A stretch of 64,000 nt of DNA from Colius striatus (taxonomy: Eukaryota > Chordata > Aves > Coliiformes > Coliidae). Shown in pieces: positions 48,051 to 60,200 of this stretch. The notes beneath the pieces are model-generated. The model was not told where the DNA came from and ran no database searches. It saw only the letters and a list, made by a program, of their open reading frames with translations. How positions within the stretch are numbered: the stretch's first letter is position 1; every line of letters begins with the position of its first letter. The stretch covers positions 15,769,597 through 15,833,596 of the forward strand of contig NC_084775.1 in NCBI RefSeq assembly GCF_028858725.1, read 5' to 3'. Both the position numbers and the translations under genes were made by a program.

Positions 48051-51000
48051 ACTCCCGCCGGGGCTCGGCGCTGCTGCCCGTGCCTGGAGCGCGGCGGCCG
48101 GAGCTGGGGGTAATTGGGGCACGAGCAGCCGACAGCATTTCTATGGTTTGAGGCTGTAAAAAAAAAAGCAGCAGCGGGGGGTCTCGCTGTCTCTGTCAAC
48201 ATGAAAGGCAAAGAAGCTCTTTTTCAGCGATGTCAACTCCTGGGCAGCACAAGTGGCAATTAGGAAACATCTGCTCCTCATAGTCTGGGTGGATGATGGG
48301 AGAGCACATGGCAACATAATGGGATTAAAATATATCACCGGATTATGTTGGTGCTGCAAAGATCAACTGCTGGGGATGGGCTCATGAGATCAAGGGGAAA
48401 AGCAAAAACAGATTTCTCTGTTCAGGATGGACATAACCTGTTGTTTTCTTCTTTATTTTCCCTCTTAGTCTGTCTCTTGTGCAAGGTGCAGGAGCTGGTG
48501 CTGTACCTTTTCTCTGTATGGCTTAGTTCATCTACAAAGCCTGTGCTGAGCTGAATTCAAGCAATTTATAGAAGGAGTGGCCACGTGAGCAGCGGGTTGC
48601 TCTTGGTCCCTGTGAGCTGCTGACTGGCCATGGCTGCAGGGTAGGAGCCCCTGAGAACTGACTGCAGCCACGTGCCTGGGGTATGACACGGCTGTCCCCT
48701 CTGCCAGCTCTGTGCGGCCTCTGCTCCTGTCAGTGGTGCTGGAGGGTGCAGCGTGAGCAGGATTTGGTCCCTGGGGCAGAGCAGGGCCTTGTGCAAGAGG
48801 CGGGAGTTGAGCAGTGGTGGGAGGCTCGTGCAGGAGTGGGGCTGTGCCTATGAGCATCCCTGGGGTGCAGCCACGAGCAACTTCTCCCCATGGGCTTTGT
48901 GTTCCACTTCTAACCTTTGGCCTGTAGGAAAACACTGAGCAATGCATTAGGAAAGAAGAAATTTGGAGGAGGGAGACAAAGGCGGGCAGAACAGGAGGAG
49001 AGAAACTGCCATGGCACCCCATGACCCCACTCAGCCTTCCTCCCCCATCCTGTTCCCCCTCCTGTGGTCCTGGGCTCCCCTTCCCCTCCATGCCACAGGA
49101 GGGGTTTGCATCAAGCAGCGGTTTCCAGCCATCAGGCACTGCCAACCATAGCAGACAATAGGGACATTCTTCAGAAAACCATACAAATAACAGAGAAAGG
49201 CACACACTATTTTGGGATGTTCATATGCTCTAAGGCAAATGTCATTTAGATGTAACATCCATTTAGGGAGCCGAGTAATGAAGTCGTGCATCATAAGGAG
49301 GGAACCGCTCGCTTAGCAACCTTCCCGTGGCATGACGTCTTCCCTCGGCAGGACGGGATTGCTCCTTCGACAGCCGGGAGAACAAACTGCTGCTCACAGC
49401 TGCCATCACAGGCTGCTTTTTTTCTAATTGAAAGATGAACCAGCTCCCATGAACATCGAATTCTTGATCTGGGCTTGTGCCTCGAGTCAGAGCCCAGGCA
49501 GCCTTTGTGCTGCCAGGGGTGCTTTGGGTCTTGCTCTGACTGACACCAGCACAGTTGTGTGCTGCCTTCCTGACGGCTCCCTCTGTTCTTCTGAGGCATG
49601 AGGTGGGGGGCAACAGAACCCTTTCATCTGGGGATTGAGCAGGAGAGCTGTGTTTTTGGTTCCCTCTGTGAGCAGCTGAGCTGTCAGGGGCTGTGACAGC
49701 CCTGCGATGCCTGGTGGCAAACACAGCAGCATCGGTGATGGGAAGCACAGCTATAACCCCCTGGCATTTCGCTCATGAGAACCATCTTCAGAGAAACAGA
49801 TTGAAAAGCAGCCCCTGCTCTCTGCCAGTGCCACGTGTGCCACCTGCAACGTGCTGTGTGTGGACCTGAGCAGGTACTGGGGTGCACTGGGTGCCTGCTG
49901 CAGCAGGGAGGGAGAGGCCGGCTGCATCACGCAGTGGGCAGCGCCTGTCCTGCCTCACTCCGAGGTTTCTGGATGATAAGCAATTAAGGGAGAGAGATTT
50001 ACAGAAGATTAAGTCACAAGGCAAAGTCCATTATCTGAGATGAGTTCCAAGGGAAGAGGCCAGGCGGAACGGGGAAGGACGATGCTTTAACCGTTGAAGT
50101 CCCTTTCGACGCCGCTCCTGTAGCTGAAGGACGGTGGCTCTGCTCCCCCAGGGGTGGTGGCCTCTGCCAGGGTGCCAATGTCCACGCGCTGCCTCTCCCT
50201 TGCCACAGGAACAGCATTTTGGTCCTCAAATTAGCCCTGGTTCCCTTAAAGCAGCCTGGCTATGTGAGAAACACGAGCAGAGGCGGTGGCAGTGCCCGCT
50301 GTGTGCTCGGCCTGTGCCAAGGCCCCTCCAGGCTGCAGCTCTCCCCCGTGACAGTGACACGAAGGTGTTATTTGCTGAGCCCGCCACGGATGCGCCTACA
50401 CAGCAGCAGTAATTAATCGCCTGCATTTCCCTGCGTGTGGTTTAGAGGCATTTAGTCCTTCTCTGCCCTACCCCAGCAGAAGGGAGCTCGTTGCTTTTAG
50501 TGTTTAGTTGAAGCGAGTGTCTCTCCTCCATGCCAGCCGGGTCTGGTTTGCTCTCAGTGCTGCTGCTTCAGAGGACAAACGGAACGGTTCTGCAGGAGAG
50601 GGGCTTTTCACCAGTGCCACGGTTCAAGCTGAGCTAAAGATGTTAAATCCATGTGAATGCATTTTAGCAGAAAGATGCTTTTGAGGTCACTGACAGTTTA
50701 TTCACTGTGCTTTTTTGGCATGCAGATCTCTCTCAAATCGTCCTGTTTCTCCCTGGGCAGGCTGTCTTTGGGATGCTGCAGCTGCCTGCCCGGATGCACC
50801 CATGGACCCCATCCACAGACAGCCCCATCGCTGGCTCTCCTGGGCAGAGTGGCCTCCTTGGAACTGTTTGCTCACTGTGAAATGAAGATAACTTATTGGT
50901 TTGTTTCATAAGGGCACCAGGAGGGTAGATTAATTGTTTGGCATATGGGAACAGCCGACAGAATGGTTTATGATCCTGCAAATCCTTCTGCTGCTGCTTC

Positions 51001-53109
51001 GCTCCACAGCAACCGTGGGCTCTGTTCCCCATGGACTTTCCCTGCAATGCCATTCCAGACCTGGTGGCCATGGCCTCAGGTGCCAGCACAAGGGCAGGTC
51101 AGTGTCCTGGGAACAACCTGGCATTTGGCTCTGGTGGCCTCATGCTCAGCGTACCTGTGTGTGCAGCCACTGCTGCCACAGGTACCTTTGCTGTCTGGTT
51201 TAAACCTGGCACCTGGAGCATGAAAATCTGCTTAAGGGCAAGCTGACATCATGCTGTGTGTTCCCAGGGCACGCACTGCAGAGTGGGGGCAGATCCCTCC
51301 CTGCCCTCCCACTAATCCCAGCCACGTGCCCGTGCATGGGGGGTGCCCGTGGGCTGCAGCCACGGCTGGTACAGCGAGAGGCCCCTTCACACCATCCTAC
51401 AGCTGATGGGAGACAAATCCTCTGACGGGGTGATGTCAGGTGCCTGCAGGCAGGCAGCAGTGTCCCCAAAACCACCAGCCTGCCTCAGCCCCCAGCCCTG
51501 CCCTGCAGCAGGGAGGTCCCTGGTGCCTTTCCCTCGGTAGTGCCAGGGTTGAGGGACCAGAGCAGCAGCGGGTTTGCTCCCTGCTGGCTCCTCCCTCACT
51601 ACGGATGGTTTCCCGAGCATCCCCGTGCCCTACTGCCAGCACCAGCCCCTCAGCATCCCTGTGGTGAGCTGTGCCCCACCTCTGTCAGCCCGGGGTGCTC
51701 CTTCCCCTCACTCTGTGCTGGTCCTGGGGGTGTTTGTTGCAGAATCAGGAGGACGTGGGAGGGGGCAGCACGCTCCCCTGTGCTGGGGCTGCCTGGGCAC
51801 AGCGGTGCTGTGCAGCTCCTCTGGGACCCGGGCGCTGCCGACACCCGAGTGAGTTCTCACTGTCGTCTCCTACCCAAGGGGAACAGGCAGTAATTAAAGC
51901 TGCTGAGCACACACTTCTTCCAAAATTACCTCATTTATTCAGAGAATCAGATGCCGCAGTCTTTCATGGTTCCTTGCGAGGCTTGGATCTTGTGGGATGT
52001 GAGGCTATTAATAGAAACCAATCTTTCCCCTCCTGCTCCTCCAGGCTAAAGGGAGAAGAATTCAAACAAGGGCCCCTTTGATGTGATGGAAGTGCAAATA
52101 AACTCCATGCCATTTCGTTCCCAAGCTGGCAGCGCACTCCTGCTGCTTCACCCCGTGTTTGTGGTGGGCTTTGCCTGCACAAGGGCTCGACCTGCAGCAT
52201 GTGGGGTGGCTGAGGTGGAGGAGCAGCCCCCAGCACCGCTGCACTGGCACAGGTCATGGGAAGCACCAGGTTGGTTCTGCTTTGCAGAGCGAGTTGTTTT
52301 CTCTCACTGAAACAAAAAGCGATGCAGCCAAGTAGAAAAATGAACAGCATAATGGCTGGCTCAGGCAGAAGGGTGTGATTCCCCTTCTGCTTCCTAAGCT
52401 GCCTCAGAGACAGGACTTTTCCCATGTAGGTTTTAAACACAATGTCTGGGTAGAGGGAAAGGAGAGCTGGGACACAGGCACTGAGGAGCAGGAGTCTGGA
52501 GTAGCCTGGCTTTCCCCCATCTCTTGCTTCCTCCACTCACAGCTGGTGGAGATGAGCCTCCTTCCACAGCTCTTTAATTTGTGGGTGCAATGGCAGGTGC
52601 TGTGGGCAGAAGGCATCCCTGTCCACTGGCATCTTGTGGACAGCAGCAAGGGCAGTGGCTGAGCAGGGCCAAGCCGGCAGCACACAGGGCTGCGTGTGCT
52701 GGGGGATGCTGAGCTGTGGCTCTGCCCTGCCCAAGCCTGAGCTCTGGGCTGGAGCAAAAGGCACATCCTGACTGCAGCGTGGCTGGAGGCTCATGTGCTC
52801 CCAGCCCTCGGTGCTGTGTTACTTGTGGTGTCAGAGCATGGCAGAGCTGCCCCATGCTCACCCAGGGACCTCAGCTTTGGCTTCCATCACCTTCCAGCTG
52901 CTGCTGTCTGCGGTGCCATCAGGGGCTCAGGGCCATCCCCAGGGGCCAGATGTGTAATATCAGATTTGGGTGAATGATCAGCCAGAGCAGCAAAATGCCA
53001 ATTTGTGTGCAAGTAGACTCTGAGCACAAAAAAAACCCCAACAAGGAAGAGGAACATCCAGGAAGCATTTCCCACATAACTAGAATAGTTTGCAAGGAGC
53101 ATGTTTGAA

Positions 53110-53220
53110 GGTTCCCAGCAGGCTGGCTGGGCTGGCAGGGGGCAGGCAGCCTCACTGGCACTGGGAGGGGAATTTCAGCTGGGCTGGATGAGCTCTGGAG
53201 GCCCCTTCCATAAGATATTG
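53110..53220 (+). repeat. Possible diverged CR1 3' fragment
   Basis: GGGCTGGATGAGCTCTGGAG, then GCCCCTTCCATAAGATATTG, resembles the last part of a CR1 element. The upstream part is weak. Confidence 0.35.
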
Positions 53221-55414
53221 CAACAGAATCTGAATTAACTTGTGCCATTTCAGGAGCTGCACACTTGTCAGGTTTTCTCCTTCTAGCCCTCAACATTTAT
53301 AGCTGAATTATTCAATTATTGAGTTGGTTTTTTTTTTCCTTTATCAAGTTACACTCAAGCCAGGCCTTGGTGCAGGGAATGCTCAATGGTTCCCTTTTGA
53401 CATCTGTTTGTCTGATCAGACTGTAGAGGGAAGTGCTTCTTCAGGTCCATCTGATGGGATATCTCCTGCACAGGGCTCAAGGGTGGCTCTTTTTAGACAT
53501 TTGCCATTTCAGGTCTTATTGGGTCTATTTGCTTTAACCTGTAACAACATATGCTCTTTGCTGTAAATCAGAGAGTTCTTGAAGACGGGTCAGTTCTGAG
53601 CTGGGCAAAGGTCAGCATGAGCAGAGGAACTCGGGGGGGTCTCTGTGACCCCAGGATGGGGCAGGGGATCTGTAGGGGGGTGGGTCACTGCCACACTTCA
53701 CCTGGCTCTCGTCAGGCTCCTCTAACCCCAGGGACAGGCCTGCACCAGCCTCTCCAGCAAGGGCTGAGCGAGATGCTGTGTCCATATTGGGACTGAGCTG
53801 CAGGAGAACCAAGGATGGAGATTTAGGTGTTGAAATGGCTCACTCCTCCTTGGCCCTCTCCTGCCCCAGGAGAATCAAGCTGGGCAGTTCTTGCAGTGGG
53901 ATGCAGGTGGGTGCAAGTGGCACCAGGTGATTCTACTTAAAGAGCATCTCCCTGGGTCAGCCCTTCACACAGCAGTTGCAGTGGGTGCTTTGTGTCCCAA
54001 TGCTGTTCCTGTGCCTCAGCCCATTGCCCTGGCCAGGCTGGTTTTGGCACAGTGATGCTGGTCCCGGCTCATCCCACGGCTGCTCTGCACAGGAGATGCT
54101 GCTGCTGCGCTTCCTGCACTCCCACTGCCCAGGTCAGACAGATATTTCTCTTTCTAGATGTGTGTGTGGTGGGAACAAAGCTGGTTTTGTCACTCTGCTC
54201 AGTCTTAGCAATGTGTGAAGAGGTCCCAGCCCACTCTGGCAGTGGTGCCAGAGCATCAGGCAACAGGGGCAGCAGAGATGCATCCCAGGGAAGGGAGGGA
54301 TGGCTTCACAGCATCAGTGGGTGTCAGCTGGGATGGAGAGCTTCTCTGGCACTCGTGTTTGCAAGGAAAAGCTTTGTTGTTCTGCCATGCCAGTGGAGCC
54401 AGCAGTGCTCCTTCAGGTGCTGAGGCTGTTTGTGCTTTGGACCTCTGTGGGTGGCCCCAGGTACGTGTGCCTTTGGCACACACGTGTACCTCACAACTCT
54501 CCAGTTATAGGTCAAGGGATAAGTTGTCTTTAATAACTGTTATTCCCAGTAAATGATTTGGCTCAGCTCATAAGGCTTGGATTTGAATTCTCAGCTGTGA
54601 AGCCACTCAAGTGACTTCTCAAAATGAGCAAAGAAGTGTGATCTGCTGCTGCAGAGAATCCAGCACGTGCAGCACTGTCATTTCAGTCAGGCCACCGGGC
54701 CCTGGGAACCCCTCAGGTCCTCAGCCCTGCTCCTAGCACACCCTCTCCATGACAGGTTCCTGTCACCCTGCCTCCCCAGCAGCACTGCACAGTCCCTGCT
54801 GCTTTGGAGATAAATACAAGATTGTCTTGCAGCCCACACAGTACATGACACTGGTAGCTGGATGTGACCTAGAAGTGGATCAGGGTGGTCTTTGGAGAGC
54901 GAGCACTGTTAAACCAGTGGCAGGGGGTGCAGATGTCTGGGGAGCCATCAGTATCAGCCCACCAAAGCCAGTGTAGCCACATAATCAGCTTCTGCCCAGG
55001 CTTCGGGCCCCAGTGTTGCTGAGATGATCTGTGCTGGAGAAGGTCCTGTGTGGCTGGCAATCGAATCAGGAGGGGCCAGCAGAATGCATTCTGATGCTGC
55101 CACCAGCTCCGTTACAGACGGTTATTTCTTCATAATTTGTTTTGTTAAAAAAGTACTGCTGAAATGATTTCAGCCCATGTCAGAGCCACACAGATTTCCT
55201 CCTGGAGGATTAAGCCAAGCCAGGAGTCCAGCCAGGCACTGCCACTGCCTGGAGCAGAGAGATTTCCTGCTGCCCTCAGTGCAGCCTCCTCCACCTGCTG
55301 CCTCTGCCACAGACCATGAGACTCTTCTACGTTGCCCCTGAGGGACCATTTTGGAGTTGAACAAAAAGCCCCACCTCTCTGTGAGCACACCTGGGGCACA
55401 TCTGGGGTACACCT

Positions 55415-55594
55415 GCAGTGGAACAGGCTGCCCAGAGGGGTTGTGGAGTCTCCTTCCTTGGAAGTCTTCAAGACCCGCCTGGACATGCTCCTATGAGATC
55501 TGATCTAGGTGACCCTGCTTCTGCAGGGGGGTTGGACTGGATGATCTCTAAAGGTCCCTTCCAACCCCTACCAGTCTATGGTTCTAAGGTTCTA
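55415..55594 (+). repeat. CR1 LINE 3' end with octamer tail
   Basis: GGAACAGGCTGCCCAGAGGG, CAAGACCCGCCTGGACATGC, GGGGTTGGACTGGATGATCT and GGTCCCTTCCAACCCCTACC are followed by a degenerate TCTATGGT / TCTAAGGT octamer tail. This is the clearest CR1 signature in the window. Confidence 0.97.
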
Positions 55595-55889
55595 CGGCAT
55601 CTGCCTGTCTCAGGCAGCCACGGAGGAAACAGCAGCCATGGGTAAGAAAACAGCAGCCTGGCAAGGAGAGAGCAAGGGGATGTTTCTGTGTGGTGTGTGT
55701 CAGTTCAGCAACACGTGCAGAGGAAAAGGAAAGGTATTTTTCCAACAGTGGTGAGTGAAACGGTGTGAGACAACTGCAGCCCGAGGGGCCCACACCTCTC
55801 CTGCAGGGCTTTGCTCTGGCAAGACGTCAGATGTTGCACGACTTGCAGCTCTGTTCCTAGCTCTATCCTCAGAGGACGTTGTTACCACT

Positions 55890-56060
55890 GCTCAGACTAT
55901 TTCAGTACAAATGCTTGATGGTGAATAATATTTTTGAGCATTTAATTACCATTTGTTTCCTAATTAAAACTCAGCCTCGTCATCGTGTCAGCTGGTTACA
56001 GAGGAACATGGTGATGATGCACTCCATGGAGTGCTTTACCTGCCAGAGGTGGCTGAAGTG
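55890..56060. other. AT-rich segment with homeodomain-type motifs
   Basis: Within GC-rich intergenic DNA, this stretch has TTAATTACC and CTAATTAAAAC about 20 bases apart. It could be a conserved noncoding element, but nothing beyond motif composition supports that. Confidence 0.25.
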
Positions 56061-56584
56061 CCTTCGTTAAGAGCACGCAGGAGGAATTTGCAGAGGTGAA
56101 GGGAAGCCAGAGCACTTCTGCAGGAGGCCAGAGCCACGGTGCTCGCTCCCTTCCTGAGATTCAGGGTGCCTAATGCAACGGCACTGTGAAGGGAGAGGCT
56201 GTCTTCTGTAAAATTGCTCCTTCTGGAATAGCCAGTGAATAAAAGCAGCAGCAGAAAGGGCCATTAATTACTCTGTTTTCCATATTGCCTCTCACTGCTT
56301 ATTAGCGCAGCATTAAGGAGCTGGGATGGAACTGGAGTCTGGGTGCGGATGCTGCAGAGGAATGTGTGTGCTCAGCCTCCCACCCTGCACAGGCCTCCCA
56401 GGGCCCTGTGAGGTGGAGAAGCCCCCCCAGGCAAAGGGGATGGTGAGGATCCTGGGCCTGAGACCACCCCTGCCTGCCTGTCCCCCGCAGCCCAGCGGGG
56501 AGTGCTGACTCTCTGCGCCTTGTCTCTGCTGCAGGGTGAGAGCTGGAAGATGCAGCAGACTGAGCAGGGATTACAGTGCCTAAT

Positions 56585-56690
56585 TTTACTAAGAATAGTT
56601 AGCATTTATTTCTCTTACTGTCCTCTGGGCACTGTACCGTTGCTTACTAATGAATCCTCACACAACCTCATTAAGCAGGAGCGCCTGCTC
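56585..56690 (+). repeat. Probable MIR-class (CORE-SINE) fossil
   Basis: AGAATAGTTAGCATTTATT, CTTACTGTCCTCTGGGCACTG, then AATGAATCCTCACACAACC and CATTAAGCAGG occur in the order and spacing of the central and 3' part of amniote MIR elements. MIRs are ancient in birds, so a copy this legible is notable. Confidence 0.55.
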
Positions 56691-58849
56691 CTGTGCTTTA
56701 CCTCCAGGTAACCCTGCAGCTGGGAGCTGCTTTCAAACCCTGTGGCGAGCGGAGCTCAGTGGAGGCGGCGTGGGGAAGGGATTTCCTCCCTCTCCCTTTG
56801 AGCCAAGCGCCTGGTTGCACCCCAGATAACGCTGGCAGAAGTAGAGGAGGCAGCGAAATGTAACCTCTCTGCTTGGCCATTGCACAAACAAGCCTCGGAG
56901 AGTTGGATCCCGTTGGGATCTATTACCAATAAATGCATCACCCTCTGCCAGGGCTGCTGAGGAGCAAGGAAGGCAGCGGGTTTCTGGCTGCTGGCTTGCT
57001 GTCTGTGCAGACAGCAGCATCCCATGGAGGGAGCTGAGCTAAACAGTGCTTAATGCTCTTGATCTCAAACATTTCTGGTAATGTATTGGATTTCTTCTTT
57101 TAAGGCATTTAATAATCTGTGTCAACATTCCCCTCAAGAGGTACATTGTTAGCATGAGCCATGCATCACAGCAGAGAGCCTGCCTGTTACCAGGTTTGCC
57201 ACAAGTTTGAGGGCAGCAGGATGAATGCCTCCCCATCCTGGTGTGCCTTTTGCATCCTTACCTTGACGTGATGGTGTCTGTACAGGGCGCAACAATGCAT
57301 CTACTCGCATTGCTCTCTGTAATATCACCTCTCACCCTGCGAAGCACAGCAGTGCAAAATCAAACACTTCAATCTTATACAGATGGTAGGAGAGACTCAC
57401 TCCTCGGAAAGAAGGAACACCAGAGAGGGGGCAGGGTTTCTTGGCTCTGCAGTGGATGCATGCAGGAGCCTGAGCTCGAGCCCAGGCAGGCCTCGAGACA
57501 CGCTCAAATTGATTGAACAGCATCAGCCAGCATTCACAGAAATGTCAGGAGCTGCTTAAACGCAGCCAGGGCGTGTGTGAGTGTATCATATCCTGACCTC
57601 TGCTAGCCCTGGCATCAATTCAGTGTTTCCTTCACCTAAGGGAATACAGGCACAGGGCACAGTTTGTAAACACACACAAGTACTACACAAAACGCTGAAC
57701 CTGACACGAGGCATAAACCCGAGCACACGGGACGCAAACCCCACCTGACTTCCCAGAGACGGTCACCAAGAGCGCCTCTGAAGGGCACGTGACAACCACA
57801 TCCAGATAATAACGGTGAAAACGTGGCAGAGGAACAAACCCCAAAGCATTATGAAGCCCAAGTGGCATTTTTGTGGCCATTATTGCTTTCATGATCGTCA
57901 CCGTGGAGTCATTAAAATGTTTTAGCAGACAAAAGCGGCTCCTTTGGCGTGGCAGAGCTGGGGCTGTTGGCTCCCTCCTGCCCTCAGTGTGGCTGCAGGG
58001 CGATGGTGGTGTCCAGCAGCGCTGCCAGGTCAGAGCTGGCACCTCCCTGCAGGGCTGTGGCTGCTTCTGCATGTTCACATCTCAGGAAATGAAACCTGGG
58101 TCTCCCCATGGAAATACCTGAGTGCTGAGGGACTGCATTAAACAGGGCTGGTGGGAAACTGTTCACTGAGCTGCAGAGGGACACGGCCCACATCCTCCTC
58201 TGCTCCCTTCTGCCCCTCGCTGCAACGCCCTGAGCCTCAGCAGAGGAGAAACCATCCCCAGCTGAGCTGTTGTGGTGGAAAGCGTTGGTTTAAGCTGCCA
58301 TTCTCCCCAAGAAGCAGGTTCTCAGCCGGTTCATCACGAGCCGCACGGTGAAATCCTCCAGCTGTATACCCTACCTAGCTTCAATCAGATCATTAACTTC
58401 CAGAGAGATGTAGGAAGGAGGAGTGGCGGCACTTGAAAAGAGCTCAAAACAAGCACAGTTCTAAACTTCAGACTTGTCATTGACTTCGCCTTTCATTGAG
58501 CCAATTATTTATGACAGATTTGACGAAATTCAGAAAAGAAAGAAGTGGAAATCTGCATATCTGCTTGGCTGCAGCAGAGCTACTACTACACTTTTTTGAG
58601 CAGGAACACGAGCTGTGCTGGGAGCCCCAGGGAGCGTGGCAGCAGCCAGCCTGGCACAGGCAGCCCGCGCTCCCAGGCTGCAGCCTTGCTCTGCACCGTT
58701 ACTCGCCAGCAGAACCTCAGGGAGCACTAACCGGGTTCCATACAGGCGCATTTATTCCTGCAGTTATTCTCTCATCACGTTTCAACAAGCCACGAGGCGG
58801 TTAATTCTGGACAGGCGTCCAACTGGGTGCCAAGGCTGATGGACGGGGC

Positions 58850-60200
58850 AGGCCATGCCGCTCTGCAGTCCGGCTGTGCTGTGGATGCGGTGCCAGGCAC
58901 GCGGTGCCACCGGTGCTGTGCCAGGCCGGCGTTGGCTCCCGCATTCCCTCGACGGCAGCGCTGGCGGGTGGGCGTCCCGGGGAGCCCCCGCACCCCCAAA
59001 CCACCTCCGAGACCAACAGCCAGCCAGGCCCCTGCGCTTCAGTCCTTGGCCATAAACTCCGTCGGGGGCTTCACTCCCTGCCTCCCCCGGCCCCAGCACC
59101 AGGAGCCGGCCCTGGCCGCCCCGCAGGGCGATGCGGCCCCACCTGCAGGGGGGGCGATGCGGCAGCCCCTCGGGCCCGGGCGGACCCCGGCGGCAGCCGC
59201 CCCCGTCCCCGGGCTCCCCGCGGGCCTGCCCCCGCTCCGGCCCCGCCGCGCCGGCGGCCGCCGCGGAATCCAGGTCCGGATTTTTGCAGGCGCCGGCGCG
59301 CCGCAGCCCCCAACGCCGCTCCGCCGCCGGGCAGCCCCTGCGGCCGCGCCGCCCGCCCATGGCCGCCGAGCCCCGCGGGCGCTGCCGGACCTGCCCGCCC
59401 GGCGCCGCGGGGGCCGCGTAGGCTGCGAGGCGCGGGGGCCGCGCCGGGGCTACCCCGCCGCCGCCATGGGCGCGGGCGGGCGCTGAGGGGCCAGGCGGGC
59501 GGGGGGCGCTGCGGCCCGGCGCGGCGGGGGCGGCGCCGCGGGGCGGAGGGGCGGGGGGGGGGTTTCCCGCCCGGCGCGGCGGCCGCGGGCGCGCAGGGCC
59601 GGCGGCGAGAGCCCCGGGCGCGGAGGGCGGGGAGGCGGCCGCTGCCCCCCCCCCCCCCCGCCCCGCCGGCCTGCCCGCCCCGCGCTCGCACACGCGCACC
59701 CGGGAAGCGCTCGGCGGCACCGGCGGAGGGCGAGCCGCCGCCCGCCTCGACCGCCCGCCGCCAAGCCCCCGCCTCGGGGGCGGCTGCCCCCGGCGGAGCC
59801 TCCATCTGCAGCCCGGCGGCGGGAGCGGGAACGGGAACATGGCGGACCTGGAGGCGGTGCTGGCCGATGTCAGCTACCTGATGGCGATGGAGAAGAGCAA
59901 GAGCACCCCGGCGGCCAGGGCCAGCAAGAAGATCACCCTGCCCGAGCCCAGGTACCGCCCGCCCCCCGGCCCGCGGAGCCCGGCGGCCCCGGCCCCTGCC
60001 CGGCGGCCTCCCCGCTCCCGGCGCCCCCCCGCGCCGGCACCGCCGCGCCGAACATAACGGTCTGCGGCGGGCGGCCTCCCGCCGTGCCCGGGCACCCCGC
60101 GGCCTCCGGCGGGGCGGGTCGCGGCTCGGCGCAGCCCCCGGCTCTGCGGCCGCGGCGAGGAGCGCCGTCGGCTCGGGTGCGCTTATTTGAAACAAGTTGT
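58850..60200 (+). promoter_or_regulatory. GRK3: GRK3 CpG-island promoter
   Basis: Extremely CpG-dense sequence surrounds exon 1. There is no TATA box. GC boxes occur near 59541-59558 (GGGCGGAGGG and GGGGCGGGG). A perfect NF-kB-type consensus GGGGTTTCCC lies at 59559-59568, and a 15-base C run at 59645-59659. A TATA-less, dispersed-start promoter is expected for a broadly expressed kinase gene. Start sites cannot be fixed here. Confidence 0.85.
59839..59951 (+). CDS. GRK3: GRK3 (beta-adrenergic receptor kinase 2), exon 1 only
   Basis: The 113-nt coding part encodes 37 residues plus two bases: [20 protein letters not shown], then a Lys/Ser/Ala-rich stretch and KKITLPEP, ending in phase 2 at donor GTACCG. 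This is the N-terminal helix of the GRK2/GRK3 subfamily, which docks to activated G-protein-coupled receptors and is needed for kinase activation. The full protein would add the RGS-homology domain, AGC kinase domain and Gbetagamma-binding PH domain, encoded beyond the window. Exon 1 is nearly identical between GRK2 and GRK3. The assignment to GRK3 rests on its position next to CRYBB2. The start has A at -3 and G at +4. Confidence 0.93.

Larger units (their letters stand above)
43156..58800. other. CRYBB2-GRK3 intergenic interval, no gene recognised
   Basis: This 15.6-kb stretch has no exon set that I recognise on either strand. It contains an orphan CpG island, CR1 pieces, a CA-rich tract, a composite minisatellite, AT-rich motif clusters and a MIR-like fossil, each listed separately. 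ORFs of up to about 400 codons are confined to GC-rich or repeat sequence. Confidence 0.6.

Noticed and set aside
47424-48211. Several 150-230 codon ORFs with Cys/Val/Pro or Thr/Gln/His repeats
   Set aside because: Their peptide repeats are translations of the 25/10-base minisatellite in every frame. No start or flanking sequence suggests a gene.
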